Both the position numbers and the translations under genes were made by a program. A stretch of 64,000 bases of DNA from Halomonas gemina. Its GTDB lineage: Bacteria > Pseudomonadota > Gammaproteobacteria > Pseudomonadales > Halomonadaceae. The notes beneath the pieces are model-generated. The model saw only the letters and a program-made list of their open reading frames with translations. It did no database searches and was not told the origin of the DNA. The stretch is taken from contig NZ_JAMJPK010000001.1 of assembly GCF_023554995.1 (NCBI RefSeq), forward strand, positions 744,001-808,000. The letters run 5' to 3'. Positions 1 to 9,303 of this stretch are shown here, one piece after another; the stretch's first letter is position 1, and each line of letters begins with the position of its first letter.

Positions 1-39
1 ATATTAACAATTGGGGCGTAGCTAAGGCGGAGAGCAATC

Positions 40-1068
40 ATGCCAGGCACCAGAGATCTACCTGCACTGGACTTCCCTCCGGTATCGCCACTGCCGAACA
101 GGCGCCGAAACTCATCACCTCCTCATTGTTTCCGTTTCTACGCCACCTACGGGCTGACGATCGCTTCACAGCTTGAGCTTCCCGAGCTCGAAGCGCTGCC
201 GCCTGAAGCGAGCCCCGACATCCACATTCGCATCGGCGAAGTGGCTGGCCACCTTGAAGAGGCAGAGTTCAGCACGCCCTGGCTCCAGTGCAGCGGCAAT
301 TGCTGCCAGTTTCTCCTCGATCGCATCGCGCGCTATCGCGTCGAGCAGGGCATGAGTATCCGCGTCGATCGCCGGCTGGGGCCCGCGTGCGGGTCGACGA
401 CCGACGAGGGTGACCTGCGCGTCTACCTGCTGGGAAGCGCCCTGGGCGCACTGCTCCACCAGCGACACTGGCTGCCCCTCCATATCAGTGCGGTACAGAC
501 CCCGGCTGGCGTCTGGGGCTTCACGGGAGACTCCGGGGCAGGCAAGTCAACCCTCGCAGCGTGGCTGCACTATCGATACGGCTGGAAGCTGGTCAGCGAC
601 GATGTCGGGGTGATCAGGCCCGAGGAGACGCCCCCCACCCTCTATCCGGGGCCCCCTCGCCTCAAGTTATGGAAGGACGCCCTGGAACGCCTGGGCATCG
701 ATCGTCAGGGCCTGGTCCGGGACCTGACACGCACGGAAAAATTTCATCTGAACCGGCACCTGGGGTTCACCCACGACAGCGAGCAACTGAAAGCGCTCGT
801 GATGCTGGAGCGAGTGCCCGCCGATGAAAAGGCCTCCATCGAGCCAGTCGAAGGCGTCGAGGCCTTCAGGATTGTGATGTCGGCCCTCTACCTGCCGGAG
901 TGGGGGCAGCGCTTCAATGGTCCTGCCCGGCTGATGCAATATGGCGCCGACCTGGCGCGGCAGATCCGGGTCTATCGCTACCGGCGGCCCTGGTCGCTGG
1001 AGAAGGTCGAGGAGAGCCTGACCCCGCTGATGCACCATATCCATGAGCGAGCGGGACATGCCAGCTAA
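40..1068 (+). CDS. HPr-kinase-like lasso peptide kinase
   Basis: A 342-residue protein with a P-loop at residues 163-171 (GDSGAGKST) set in the fold context typical of the HPr kinase/phosphorylase C-terminal domain, followed by the acidic SDDVGVI strand. In lasso-peptide clusters such as paeninodin, homologues phosphorylate the C-terminal Ser of the precursor; that role is inferred here because the precursor encoded at 4598-4762 ends in Ser. The ATG is preceded by a GGAGA ribosome site about 8 bases upstream. The next gene overlaps its 3' end, so translation is probably coupled. A true metabolic HPr kinase is unlikely: no ptsH-type gene is nearby and lasso genes surround it. Confidence 0.85.
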   Translation: MPGTRDLPALDFPPVSPLPNRRRNSSPPHCFRFYATYGLTIASQLELPELEALPPEASPDIHIRIGEVAGHLEEAEFSTPWLQCSGNCCQFLLDRIARYRVEQGMSIRVDRRLGPACGSTTDEGDLRVYLLGSALGALLHQRHWLPLHISAVQTPAGVWGFTGDSGAGKSTLAAWLHYRYGWKLVSDDVGVIRPEETPPTLYPGPPRLKLWKDALERLGIDRQGLVRDLTRTEKFHLNRHLGFTHDSEQLKALVMLERVPADEKASIEPVEGVEAFRIVMSALYLPEWGQRFNGPARLMQYGADLARQIRVYRYRRPWSLEKVEESLTPLMHHIHERAGHAS

Positions 1069-2251
1069 ACTCGATCGACCCGACGCCACGCTTCGCCTGC
1101 TGATATTGCTGGCCAGGCTGGAGCTGTCCGAGGCTCAGCGAGAGGCAGCCCTGACCCTCTGCAGCGGCATCCAGGCCTGGCATGAGGTGGCGAGGCGGGC
1201 AGAACGGCAGCTGGTGCTGCCCTTGGTGTATCGCCACCTGCACGAGCTGTCGCCGCCGACGCTGTCACCGGCCGATGCGGCTCACCTGCGTCAGCGGGCC
1301 CTGAGCCTCGTTCAGGTCAACCTGCTCGTCGCCGGCGAACAGCAGCGCCTGGTTGGCGAAATACTGGATCCCCTGGATATTCCCTACCTCTTCTTCAAGG
1401 GGCCGGCTCTGGCGGCCCGCTACTATGATGAACCAGCCATGCGATCCTGCCGGGATATCGACCTGCTGGTGCCACGCCACCGCTGTGTCGAGCTGCTGGA
1501 ATTCGCCCTGCGGCATGGCTATCGGCCACTCGCCCCGGAAGCCTTGACACCCGACAGGCAGAGTCTCGAGTTTGCCCTCCGCGCGAAAACCGTGGTGTCT
1601 CTTGTCTCTCCCTCAGGCGTCTGTATCGAAGTCCACCATGAGATCGACCGAGGCACCGGGATCTACCAAAGCGACGCGCTCCTCGACAGCCGGGTCGCCC
1701 ACCAGGCCGGTGGTGCCCTGCTGTACTCGATGCCGACCAGCGAGCTGTTTGTCTACATCTGCCTGCATCACACGCGTCACTACTGGTCACACCTTCACTG
1801 GCTGGTCGACCTGGATGCCATCCAGCGCCATCCTGACTTCGATGCGGCAGCGGCCTACGCCTGCGCAGAGCGCCGGGGCCTGGCGTCCACGTTCAATGCC
1901 TGCCTGGAATTCTACCGGGCGCTCGCCGCCCCCGAGCCCGAACACTCATTGCACCTCAGCCCGCGCAGCCGCGAGATGCTCGAGGCCTGCTTCACGACGC
2001 TGCAGGGCGGGCTCGAGGCCGAACTGGCACTGCGCCGCCAGCGACCCACCCGGCAGTTCGGCTTCACCTGGCAGACGACCCTGGCCAATCGGTGGACAAG
2101 CCGCCTCAGGAAATGGGCCAGCCCGCTGCAGCCGGGTTATATCGATTACCAGTTCCTCCCATTGCCATCCCGTTGGCAGTGGCTCTACTACGCCATACGG
2201 CCCTACCGCGCCCTGGCCAAACGCCGTCGAGCCCGGTGGCCCGCACAATGA
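1043..2251 (+). CDS. Lasso-cluster nucleotidyltransferase family protein (NTP_transf_5 type)
   Basis: A 402-residue protein. A nucleotidyltransferase signature lies around residues 115-145: a KGPALA segment, then the acidic pair in RDIDLLVP. It overlaps the kinase gene by 26 bp (an alternative ATG at 1058 would reduce this to 11 bp) and its stop overlaps the exporter start as ATGA. In the pseudomycoidin cluster a homologue acts after the kinase, on the phosphorylated C-terminal Ser, and adds hexose. I infer a similar tailoring step here. The exact chemistry cannot be read from sequence. Confidence 0.82.
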   Translation: MSERDMPAKLDRPDATLRLLILLARLELSEAQREAALTLCSGIQAWHEVARRAERQLVLPLVYRHLHELSPPTLSPADAAHLRQRALSLVQVNLLVAGEQQRLVGEILDPLDIPYLFFKGPALAARYYDEPAMRSCRDIDLLVPRHRCVELLEFALRHGYRPLAPEALTPDRQSLEFALRAKTVVSLVSPSGVCIEVHHEIDRGTGIYQSDALLDSRVAHQAGGALLYSMPTSELFVYICLHHTRHYWSHLHWLVDLDAIQRHPDFDAAAAYACAERRGLASTFNACLEFYRALAAPEPEHSLHLSPRSREMLEACFTTLQGGLEAELALRRQRPTRQFGFTWQTTLANRWTSRLRKWASPLQPGYIDYQFLPLPSRWQWLYYAIRPYRALAKRRRARWPAQ

Positions 2252-4074
2252 TTCCTTCCCCGCGAACCATCCTGGAGCCCCTCGGCACCCTTCGCCGGGT
2301 TCTGCCACTGCTCTGGGCCAGCAGTAGCAAGTGCGCCCTGCTCACCACCTTCCTCATGGTGCTCGAGGTCGGTTTCGGCCTGGCGGCGCTCTATCTGCTC
2401 AAGCAGCTGGTCGATCTGGTCACGACCCTGCTGGGCGATGAGGCCACCGCGGCCCAGGGCATGGAGCAAGTCCTGGGCTATGTTGCCCTCACCGGGGGAG
2501 CGACCCTGGCTTTCATGGTGACCCGCGCCCTATCGAACCTGGCCAAGGAAGCGCAGGCCCTGCTGGTGGCTGACTACATCGACGGCAAGGTCCATGAGCG
2601 TGCCGTCAGTGCCGACCTGGCCTTCTATGAGAGCCCACGCTATTTCGACACGCTAGAGCGGGCTCGGGAGTCAGGCAACCAGCGCCCCGCCCAGGTCATC
2701 GGCAACCTGATGATGCTGTCGCGAAATGGCCTCATGCTGGCGGCGGTCGTTGTCCTGCTCGTTTCGATCGACTGGCTGCTGCTGCCTGTCCTGTTGGTGG
2801 CCATCCTACCGGGGCTGCTGGTGCGCCTTCACTTCACGCGACACCTCTATGACTGGCAGCGCCGTCGGACGCAGATGGAGCGGAAAGCCAGCTACCTCGA
2901 TTGGCTGATGACCTCCAACCTGCACGCCAAGGAACTGCGCATCTACCAGCTGGGCGACCACCTGCGGGCTCAATACGCCAAGCTGCGAGGCCAAATTCGC
3001 CGGGAGCGCCTGCAGATCACCCAGCGACGCACCCGCCTCGAAGTGGTCGTCGGCAGCGCCGCAGCCATCGCCTTTTTCACCAGCCTGGCCTACCTGGCCT
3101 GGCAGACCGCGGAAGGACACAGCAGTGTCGGCGACCTAGTGCTGTTCATGCTGATCTTCCAGCGCGCCCAGACCATGGGACAGGAGCTGGTACAGCAACT
3201 GTCCAAGCTCTATGAGGACCACCTCTACATGGGGCTGCTGTTCGAGTTCCTGGATATTCGCCCCGAGATCGCTGAGCCGAACCACCCGGCGGCGGTACCA
3301 GAGAGCCTTCGCGAAGGCATCCGCTTCGAAAAGGTCGGCTTCCAGTACCCCGGATCGGCTGAGCCGACCCTGAGCGATATCGACCTCAGTATCCGCCCTG
3401 GCCAGGTCGTCGCGCTGGTGGGCGTCAACGGGTCGGGAAAGACCACCCTGATCAAGCTGCTGTGCCGGCTCTACGACCCCGCCCAGGGCCGCATCACCCT
3501 CGATGGCGTCGATATCCGGAACTACAGCCCGGAGCAGTACCGCAATCTGTTCAGCGTCATCTTCCAGGACTACTCCCAATATGCAGCGAGCGTGAAGGAG
3601 AATATTCACTTCGGTGACATCCAGTCTTCCGGCGAGCAACCCTCGATCATGACGGCAGCCATCAACGCCGGCGCCGACGATTTTATCAGCAGGCTACCGC
3701 GCGGTTATGATACCCCTCTTACCCGAATGTTTGACGAGGGGCAGGAGATCAGCATCGGGCAGTGGCAGAAGCTCGCCCTGGCACGCGCCTTCCTGAGAAA
3801 ATCGACGTTCATCATACTCGACGAGCCGACCAGCTCGCTGGACCCCGAGGCCGAGTTCGAGATGTTCGAGAACTTCCGGGAGCGAATCAATCATCGCGGC
3901 GCCCTGATGATCAGCCATCGGCTGTCCACCGTCAGGATGGCCGACTATATCTATGTGATGGATCAAGGCAGAGTCTGTGAAAGTGGCACGCACGAGGAGC
4001 TGATCCGCAAGCGCGGCACCTACTGCAAGCTGTTCAACAAGCAGGCATTTCATTATCGGGATGCCGAGGTATAG
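2248..4074 (+). CDS. Lasso peptide ABC exporter (fused permease-ATPase, D protein)
   Basis: A 608-residue half-transporter. An N-terminal transmembrane domain (about residues 1-330) contains several hydrophobic spans. The ATPase domain has Walker A GVNGSGKTT at residues 392-400, a degenerate signature loop SIGQWQ near 502 instead of LSGGQ, and Walker B IILDEPTSSLD near 522. The start is taken at 2248 because its ATG overlaps the upstream stop codon (ATGA); a longer open frame from 2092 overlaps the previous gene and is unlikely. Its role, inferred from position, is export of the mature lasso peptide and self-immunity. The same degenerate signature is frequent in peptide-exporting relatives. 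Confidence 0.87.
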   Translation: MIPSPRTILEPLGTLRRVLPLLWASSSKCALLTTFLMVLEVGFGLAALYLLKQLVDLVTTLLGDEATAAQGMEQVLGYVALTGGATLAFMVTRALSNLAKEAQALLVADYIDGKVHERAVSADLAFYESPRYFDTLERARESGNQRPAQVIGNLMMLSRNGLMLAAVVVLLVSIDWLLLPVLLVAILPGLLVRLHFTRHLYDWQRRRTQMERKASYLDWLMTSNLHAKELRIYQLGDHLRAQYAKLRGQIRRERLQITQRRTRLEVVVGSAAAIAFFTSLAYLAWQTAEGHSSVGDLVLFMLIFQRAQTMGQELVQQLSKLYEDHLYMGLLFEFLDIRPEIAEPNHPAAVPESLREGIRFEKVGFQYPGSAEPTLSDIDLSIRPGQVVALVGVNGSGKTTLIKLLCRLYDPAQGRITLDGVDIRNYSPEQYRNLFSVIFQDYSQYAASVKENIHFGDIQSSGEQPSIMTAAINAGADDFISRLPRGYDTPLTRMFDEGQEISIGQWQKLALARAFLRKSTFIILDEPTSSLDPEAEFEMFENFRERINHRGALMISHRLSTVRMADYIYVMDQGRVCESGTHEELIRKRGTYCKLFNKQAFHYRDAEV

Positions 4075-4101
4075 GGACGAGAGACAGCCTGGACAACAAA
4101 A

Positions 4102-4138
4102 GAGCCGGGAGCCGGGCTCAATTCCCGACTCCCGGCTC
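4102..4138 (-). terminator. Hairpin between converging lasso operons
   Basis: A perfect 10-bp inverted repeat (GAGCCGGGAG / CTCCCGGCTC) with a 17-base loop lies between the exporter stop (4074) and the B1 stop (4220). Read on the minus strand the stem is followed by a T-rich run (TTTTGTTGT), so it is best placed to terminate the precursor-B1 transcript. There is no comparable T run on the plus side. Confidence 0.55.
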
Positions 4139-4156
4139 CAAGCCAAGGCCAACTCT

Positions 4157-4210
4157 CTGCAGTTACACCCTATACAGTTACACCCTGCAGTTACACCCTG
4201 CAGTTACACC
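4157..4210. repeat. Four imperfect 13-15 bp direct repeats
   Basis: The motif TGCAGTTACACCC occurs four times head to tail with small variations (one copy begins TATACAG) immediately 3' of the B1 stop codon. I know of no function. It may be a replication-slippage repeat or a remnant of a mobile-element end. Confidence 0.7.
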
Positions 4211-4219
4211 ACCACCCCT

Positions 4220-4555
4220 CTACAGCCTCACCACCAGTTCCTCAGCCTCCAGCTGGGCGATAAAATCGAGTACTTCATTTTCGCAGGCATCGCGCTCAAC
4301 CGAAAACTCTCGCATCAGCTGATCGCAGATCGCAGATACAGTGATCTGGTCTTCCATCAGGTCCCAGATTCGTCTGCCGACGACGGGCACCCCATAGTAC
4401 ATCCCCCTGCTGACGCTGAAGAGAACGAGATCATCCCCCACGCGGGAGGCAAGGGGCGACGGGGATCGCTGCACGCAGCTTTCGATATCCAACTGGCTTT
4501 TCATATTCAACTGAGTCTGCATATCACAGCACCCGATCATGAAGTCACGACCCAT
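4220..4555 (-). CDS. Lasso B1 protein, PqqD-like RiPP recognition element
   Basis: A small PqqD-family protein (111 residues from 4555; an internal ATG at 4504 would give 94). The RRE pattern is visible: DDLVLFSVSRGMYYGVPVVGRRIWDLMED, shown here only by its key residues V/L-F-x7-Y-x-VPVVGRRIWDLM, followed by a helical acidic C-terminus ending in EELVVRL. B1 binds the YxxPxL-type motif of the precursor leader and delivers it to the B2 protease. The precursor gene ends 42 bp upstream and its leader carries WVTPEL, the expected ligand. The separate B1 and B2 contrast with the single fused B protein common in proteobacteria. Confidence 0.88.
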   Translation of the reverse strand: MGRDFMIGCCDMQTQLNMKSQLDIESCVQRSPSPLASRVGDDLVLFSVSRGMYYGVPVVGRRIWDLMEDQITVSAICDQLMREFSVERDACENEVLDFIAQLEAEELVVRL

Positions 4556-4597
4556 GGCAAAGATGACATCCCTGTCAATGACTCTAGCTCCCGACTA

Positions 4598-4762
4598 TCA
4601 GGAGCCGCCGCCTCCCGGAACATTGGCTCGTCCCGACATCATTTCTGCCGGTACATTGCGACCTCCGGAGAAAGTCTGATCGACGCTCATGCGTGATAGC
4701 TCCGGTGTCACCCACTCGCTTTTCCCGGCGGTCTCTTGAGTCACTTCCGGTGTCTGCTTCAT
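4598..4762 (-). CDS. Lasso peptide precursor (A), 54 residues
   Basis: A previously uncalled small gene read from the minus strand: ATG at 4762, TGA at 4600-4598, with a GGAG ribosome site 9-10 bases upstream. The leader contains W17-V-T-P20-E-L22, a YxxPxL-type recognition motif, and Thr30. If cleavage leaves Thr at -2, the core starts at Ser32: SGGRNVPAE then MMSGRANVPGGGGS. Glu40 is then core residue 9, ideal for a nine-residue macrolactam ring. The core ends in a free Ser, the expected kinase substrate. A start at Gly33 (eight-residue ring) is possible. The neighbours are B1, C, B2, kinase, nucleotidyltransferase and exporter. The cleavage site is inference; the reading frame is seen directly. 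Confidence 0.85.
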   Translation of the reverse strand: MKQTPEVTQETAGKSEWVTPELSRMSVDQTFSGGRNVPAEMMSGRANVPGGGGS

Positions 4763-4876
4763 CTCACGTCACTCCATCGTTGCCCTTAGCCTGCACTCGT
4801 CTGACCATTCCGCCGGCCATACGAGTCCCCAAACAGCCGAACGCTATTTTTCACAAGGATGCGTAGAGCTGTGTTA

Positions 4877-4905
4877 AATATCGTAACTCCGGGGCAGCCG
4901 GTCAA
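4877..4905 (-). promoter_or_regulatory. Candidate sigma-70 promoter for precursor and B1
   Basis: On the minus strand, TTGACC (4905-4900) is separated by 17 bases from GATATT (4882-4877, four of six consensus matches), in the AT-richer gap between the end of C (4959) and the precursor start (4762). It would give a leader of roughly 110 bases. This would allow the precursor to be made in excess over the C synthetase, as is usual in RiPP clusters. Confidence 0.45.
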
Positions 4906-4958
4906 CGCCTTTCGCCTAGCGCTTAAGTCATAGTAAGAAAGCATGTGTAACCTGGTCA

Positions 4959-6854
4959 TCAAGCAGATGGCATGTATCGCCTCCACAGATGCCAGGCCTG
5001 TACCGCCGAACACAGCGAAATGAAATCGGAAAGTTGAGCATCATTCATGCCGCCACCGGGCGCCTGAGCCAGGCGTTCCCGAAACGCCGCCATCTCCAGC
5101 CACTCACACGGCAGCTGAAACGCCTGCCGCTCAGCGGCCGATGCCAGGAGTCGCCAACACTCCTCACGAATGGCCATGCGCTTCCTCTCGTTGGCGTTAT
5201 CGTTCTTGCCCAGGCCGGGAGGGAGACGCTGGCCGATGGCATCGCGATAAAGCCGCCGAGGCTGCCCCTGTTCCCAGAGAAGCTCCGGAGGAAGCCCCAG
5301 GGTATAGTCCAGCAGGCGCCGGTCGGTGAGGGGGTAGCGATAGAGCAAGCCATGCTCAGCCGACCAGTGTGCCCAGGTCGACATGCGGCTGCCCAGGTGC
5401 CCATGGTGCATCAGCAGGCACTGCATGCGTCCGGGGTCGGGATAGATTCGCCAGGCCGCCCCGCGTCGGATCGCGGCCTGAGGAAAGCGCTCGATCAACG
5501 CCTGGCGATACAGCGGCGTCGGCCCTCCAGCATCGTCATAGGGTGAGTAGCGTTCGAAGAGCGCATCGGGAAGGCAAGGCACGACGCCCTGCTGCCAAAA
5601 GAAGCGCGCCATCTTGCGCGGGCGCCTGAGGCCCCCCGCCGCCTCCCGGGTCAGGCTCAGCAGCTTCCCCCACCGACCGCGCCTGAGCAGATAACCCGGG
5701 TAGCCTCGGATACCGAAGGTGGCCGACTCGTCCCCTCCCCATCCCGAGAGCATGACGCGCACATCTCGCTTCGCCGCCACACGCATCACGCCAAGCTCCT
5801 CGAAGACATCGACGGTGCCATCCACCGCCATGTCCCGCTCCAGATACGCCAGGAAATCAGCCCCGGTGGTGGTGCCATAGTGGCACTCCAGCGCCTCCTG
5901 TCGACAGATCCGCGCGATGACCTCACGCTCGTCGCGTCGCCCGGCTCCCGGCAGGGGGTATTGGGACGACACGGGCGGGGACCAGGTATAACAGCTATCG
6001 AGGCGACGACCCCGGTCCTGCATCAGCTGGCTGGCCAGGACCGTCACGCCACTCGAGTCGAGCCCACCGCTGAGGTGTGAGCCCACCCCTTCTGTAACGT
6101 CCAGGCGATCGCCCACCGCCTGCATCAGCAGCTCATGAAAGTGCTCGACGTAGTCCTCGCGACGAGCGTAACGTACGCTGGCAGCCTCCTCCGGGGACCA
6201 GTGCGTATCCAGGGTCAGCCCCTGCTGATCGACGCGCAGCACACGACCGGGGGGCAGCGGGTAGACGTCTCGAAAGAAGCTGATGTCATGGCAATCCCCC
6301 GGAGAGAGCAGGAAGGCGGCCACGCTTGACTCGTCGATCGCCGGGGAGAGGCCGGGCCAGGCCCGGAAGGCGCGTTGATCGGTGGCGAAGCAGAAGCGGT
6401 CGCCCTGCCGGAGACAGTAGAGGGGGCGCGCGCCGATATGGTCCCGAGCGCAGAGTAGCGAGCGGTCGTGGGCATCCCACAGCGCAAAGGCAAAGTCACC
6501 GACCAGCCGCCTGACACAGTCGGCCCCCCAGCGGCGATAGGCCAGCAGGATCAGCCGGCTGTCCGGAAGGGTGCCGCGACAGCGGCGCTCGATGCCCAAC
6601 TGGTCACACAGCGCCTCGCGGTTGTCGAGGATCGCATCGGCGACGAGCACGAGCCCGTCTTCCTCAAGCGGCTGGCTCTCGAAGGCGGCGGCAGCTGTGA
6701 TATCCAGCCGTTGATGGCCAAAGGCACAGCCATCGAGTAGCGTCGAGGATCGCCCGTGATTGCCATAGTGATCCAGCGCCGAGAGCGCCGCCTGGAACGC
6801 CTGGGGGTCGACCGGCGCCCCGTCGAGGTGCACACAGCCAAGAATCGCACTCAC
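4959..6854 (-). CDS. Lasso macrolactam synthetase (C), asparagine-synthetase-like
   Basis: 631 residues from the GTG at 6854, chosen because that GTGA overlaps the B2 stop and because the family N-terminus (SAILGCVHLDG) begins there; the open frame continues upstream to 6956 but inside B2. The N-terminal half resembles the class II glutamine amidotransferase fold without the catalytic Cys2. The C-terminal half carries the PP-loop SGGLDSS near residue 260, followed later by the SGWGGDES motif. It adenylates the ring acidic side chain (predicted Glu40 of the precursor) and drives closure onto the new N-terminus. It is one of three asparagine-synthetase homologues in this window and the only one linked to lasso genes. 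Confidence 0.9.
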   Translation of the reverse strand: MSAILGCVHLDGAPVDPQAFQAALSALDHYGNHGRSSTLLDGCAFGHQRLDITAAAAFESQPLEEDGLVLVADAILDNREALCDQLGIERRCRGTLPDSRLILLAYRRWGADCVRRLVGDFAFALWDAHDRSLLCARDHIGARPLYCLRQGDRFCFATDQRAFRAWPGLSPAIDESSVAAFLLSPGDCHDISFFRDVYPLPPGRVLRVDQQGLTLDTHWSPEEAASVRYARREDYVEHFHELLMQAVGDRLDVTEGVGSHLSGGLDSSGVTVLASQLMQDRGRRLDSCYTWSPPVSSQYPLPGAGRRDEREVIARICRQEALECHYGTTTGADFLAYLERDMAVDGTVDVFEELGVMRVAAKRDVRVMLSGWGGDESATFGIRGYPGYLLRRGRWGKLLSLTREAAGGLRRPRKMARFFWQQGVVPCLPDALFERYSPYDDAGGPTPLYRQALIERFPQAAIRRGAAWRIYPDPGRMQCLLMHHGHLGSRMSTWAHWSAEHGLLYRYPLTDRRLLDYTLGLPPELLWEQGQPRRLYRDAIGQRLPPGLGKNDNANERKRMAIREECWRLLASAAERQAFQLPCEWLEMAAFRERLAQAPGGGMNDAQLSDFISLCSAVQAWHLWRRYMPSA

Positions 6855-7333
6855 CGGGCGTGACCTCGCGCCACGGGATTCGCATGGACGAAACAGGAGA
6901 TCGGTGAATACGCCTCCCCGGTCTCGCCACCCAGCACGACGCCGGATCCGTGACAAATCCAGGCATGTGCCTTGAGCTTCATGCGCTGGTCGGGTGCCCG
7001 TTCGGCCAGGGTGCCCAGTACCAGGCTGCTGGCGATACGCCGCCGGCGCAGCATCCAGTGGGCCGCCATGGCGAGCATGAGGCAGGTCAAGCGCCCCCCC
7101 AGCCGGGCGTTGATCGACTCGATGCAGCGACAGATGGGCGCAACCCGGGGATCTTCGCCCTCCTCCGCCACGGGGTCGGCGTCGCCCGGCCGCTGCTCAC
7201 CCAGCCAGGGGGACCAGAAGCGGAAGGGCAAGCCCCGGACCAGGCCCCAGGAAAGCAGGAGCCAGACAGAGGCTTCCAGATACAGACGCTTCCTGGCCCA
7301 GGGTAACGCGATGAAACGCCGAAGGGTCTTCAT
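6851..7333 (-). CDS. Lasso leader peptidase (B2), transglutaminase-like
   Basis: About 160 residues from ATG 7333 (a TTG at 7357 is a poorer alternative). The catalytic Cys84 sits in RLTCLM and the His123 in KAHAWICHG, the Cys-His pair of the lasso B2 cysteine peptidase family. The usual downstream Asp is not obvious in the HGSGVVLGG segment. It removes the leader from the B1-bound precursor. The gene starts 62 bp after the leuB stop on the same strand with no clear terminator between, and its stop overlaps the C start (GTGA). Confidence 0.85.
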   Translation of the reverse strand: MKTLRRFIALPWARKRLYLEASVWLLLSWGLVRGLPFRFWSPWLGEQRPGDADPVAEEGEDPRVAPICRCIESINARLGGRLTCLMLAMAAHWMLRRRRIASSLVLGTLAERAPDQRMKLKAHAWICHGSGVVLGGETGEAYSPISCFVHANPVARGHAR

Positions 7334-7395
7334 AATGCGTCTGCCGTCTCCGAGCAATCCTCAGCCAACAGCATGACCCAAGCCGGTGCAGCTGG

Positions 7396-8478
<1,083 letters not shown>

Positions 8479-8515
8479 TGCTTCCTTGTGGGGTCAGCGC
8501 CGGAGCGGGGCTTAA

Positions 8516-8610
8516 CCGGCGACAAGCCTGCGAGGAGGCGCTGTGAACCCATCCCTGGGCGCTACCGATGCCATCCCTGGCATAGGACCTCCTCTTCGGC
8601 TTGTCCCCGG
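8516..8610. repeat. Nested inverted repeat between leuD and leuB
   Basis: Outer arms CCGGCGACAAGCC (8516-8528) and GGCTTGTCCCCGG (8598-8610) pair with one mismatch. Inner arms GAGGAGG (8532-8538) and CCTCCTC (8588-8594) also pair, giving a long cruciform-type element. It resembles dispersed intergenic repeats of related halophiles. In the leu transcript it could stabilise or attenuate the leuB portion; that is inference. Confidence 0.6.
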
Positions 8611-8646
8611 CGCCCAGGCCCCGGCAAGAGCAGCCTGATTACGCCA

Positions 8647-9300
8647 TCAAGCCTGAGCGCTATCGCGAAACAGCCAGGGCCGCGCAGCGCGATGCTTCTC
8701 CTCGAAGGCGCGGATGGCGTCCTCGTCCTTCAGCGTGAGCCCGATATCATCCAGGCCCTCCAGCAAGCAGTGCTTGCGGAACTCGTCCACCTCGAACTCG
8801 AGGATCTCGCCGGAGGGCGTGATCACCCGCTGGTTCTCCAGGTCCACGTCGAGCCGGTAACCCTCGTTCGCCTCCACCTCGGCGAACAGGCGATCGACGC
8901 TCTCCTCGGGCAGGGTCACCAGCAGCAGCCCATTCTTGAAGGCGTTGTTGTAGAAGATATCGGCGAAGCTCGGGGCGATCACCACGCGGAAGCCGAAGTC
9001 CTCCAGCGCCCAGGGCGCATGCTCGCGGGAGCTGCCGCAGCCGAAGTTGCGCCGCGCCAGCAGCACGCTGGCCCCCTGGTAGCGCGGCTGGTTGAGCACG
9101 AAGTCGGGACTCTTCGGGCGCTGCGAGACATCCTGGCCGGGCTGTCCCTCGTCGAGGTAGCGCAGCTCGTCGAAGAGGTTGACGCCGAAGCCGGTGCGCT
9201 TGATCGACTTCAGAAACTGCTTGGGAATGATCAGGTCGGTGTCGACGTTGGCCCGGTCGAGCGGTGCGACGAGGCCTTCGGTGCGTTCAAACTTCTTCAT
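8647..9300 (-). CDS. leuD: 3-isopropylmalate dehydratase small subunit
   Basis: 217 residues, the usual size. It begins [22 protein letters not shown] (only the start is quoted) and contains the swivel-domain motif [13 protein letters not shown]. With LeuC it isomerises 2-isopropylmalate to 3-isopropylmalate. The gene follows leuC after 3 bp, so the two subunits are translated together. Confidence 0.97.
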   Translation of the reverse strand: MKKFERTEGLVAPLDRANVDTDLIIPKQFLKSIKRTGFGVNLFDELRYLDEGQPGQDVSQRPKSPDFVLNQPRYQGASVLLARRNFGCGSSREHAPWALEDFGFRVVIAPSFADIFYNNAFKNGLLLVTLPEESVDRLFAEVEANEGYRLDVDLENQRVITPSGEILEFEVDEFRKHCLLEGLDDIGLTLKDEDAIRAFEEKHRAARPWLFRDSAQA

Positions 9301-9303
9301 GAT

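Noticed and set aside
40..1068. Metabolic HPr kinase/phosphorylase of a PTS system
   Set aside because: No ptsH, ptsN or rapZ neighbour, and the operon continues with lasso tailoring and export genes.
6855..6956. Longer N-terminus for the lasso C protein
   Set aside because: The added residues are Arg-rich, lie within B2, and the family start (SAILG) follows the GTG at 6854.
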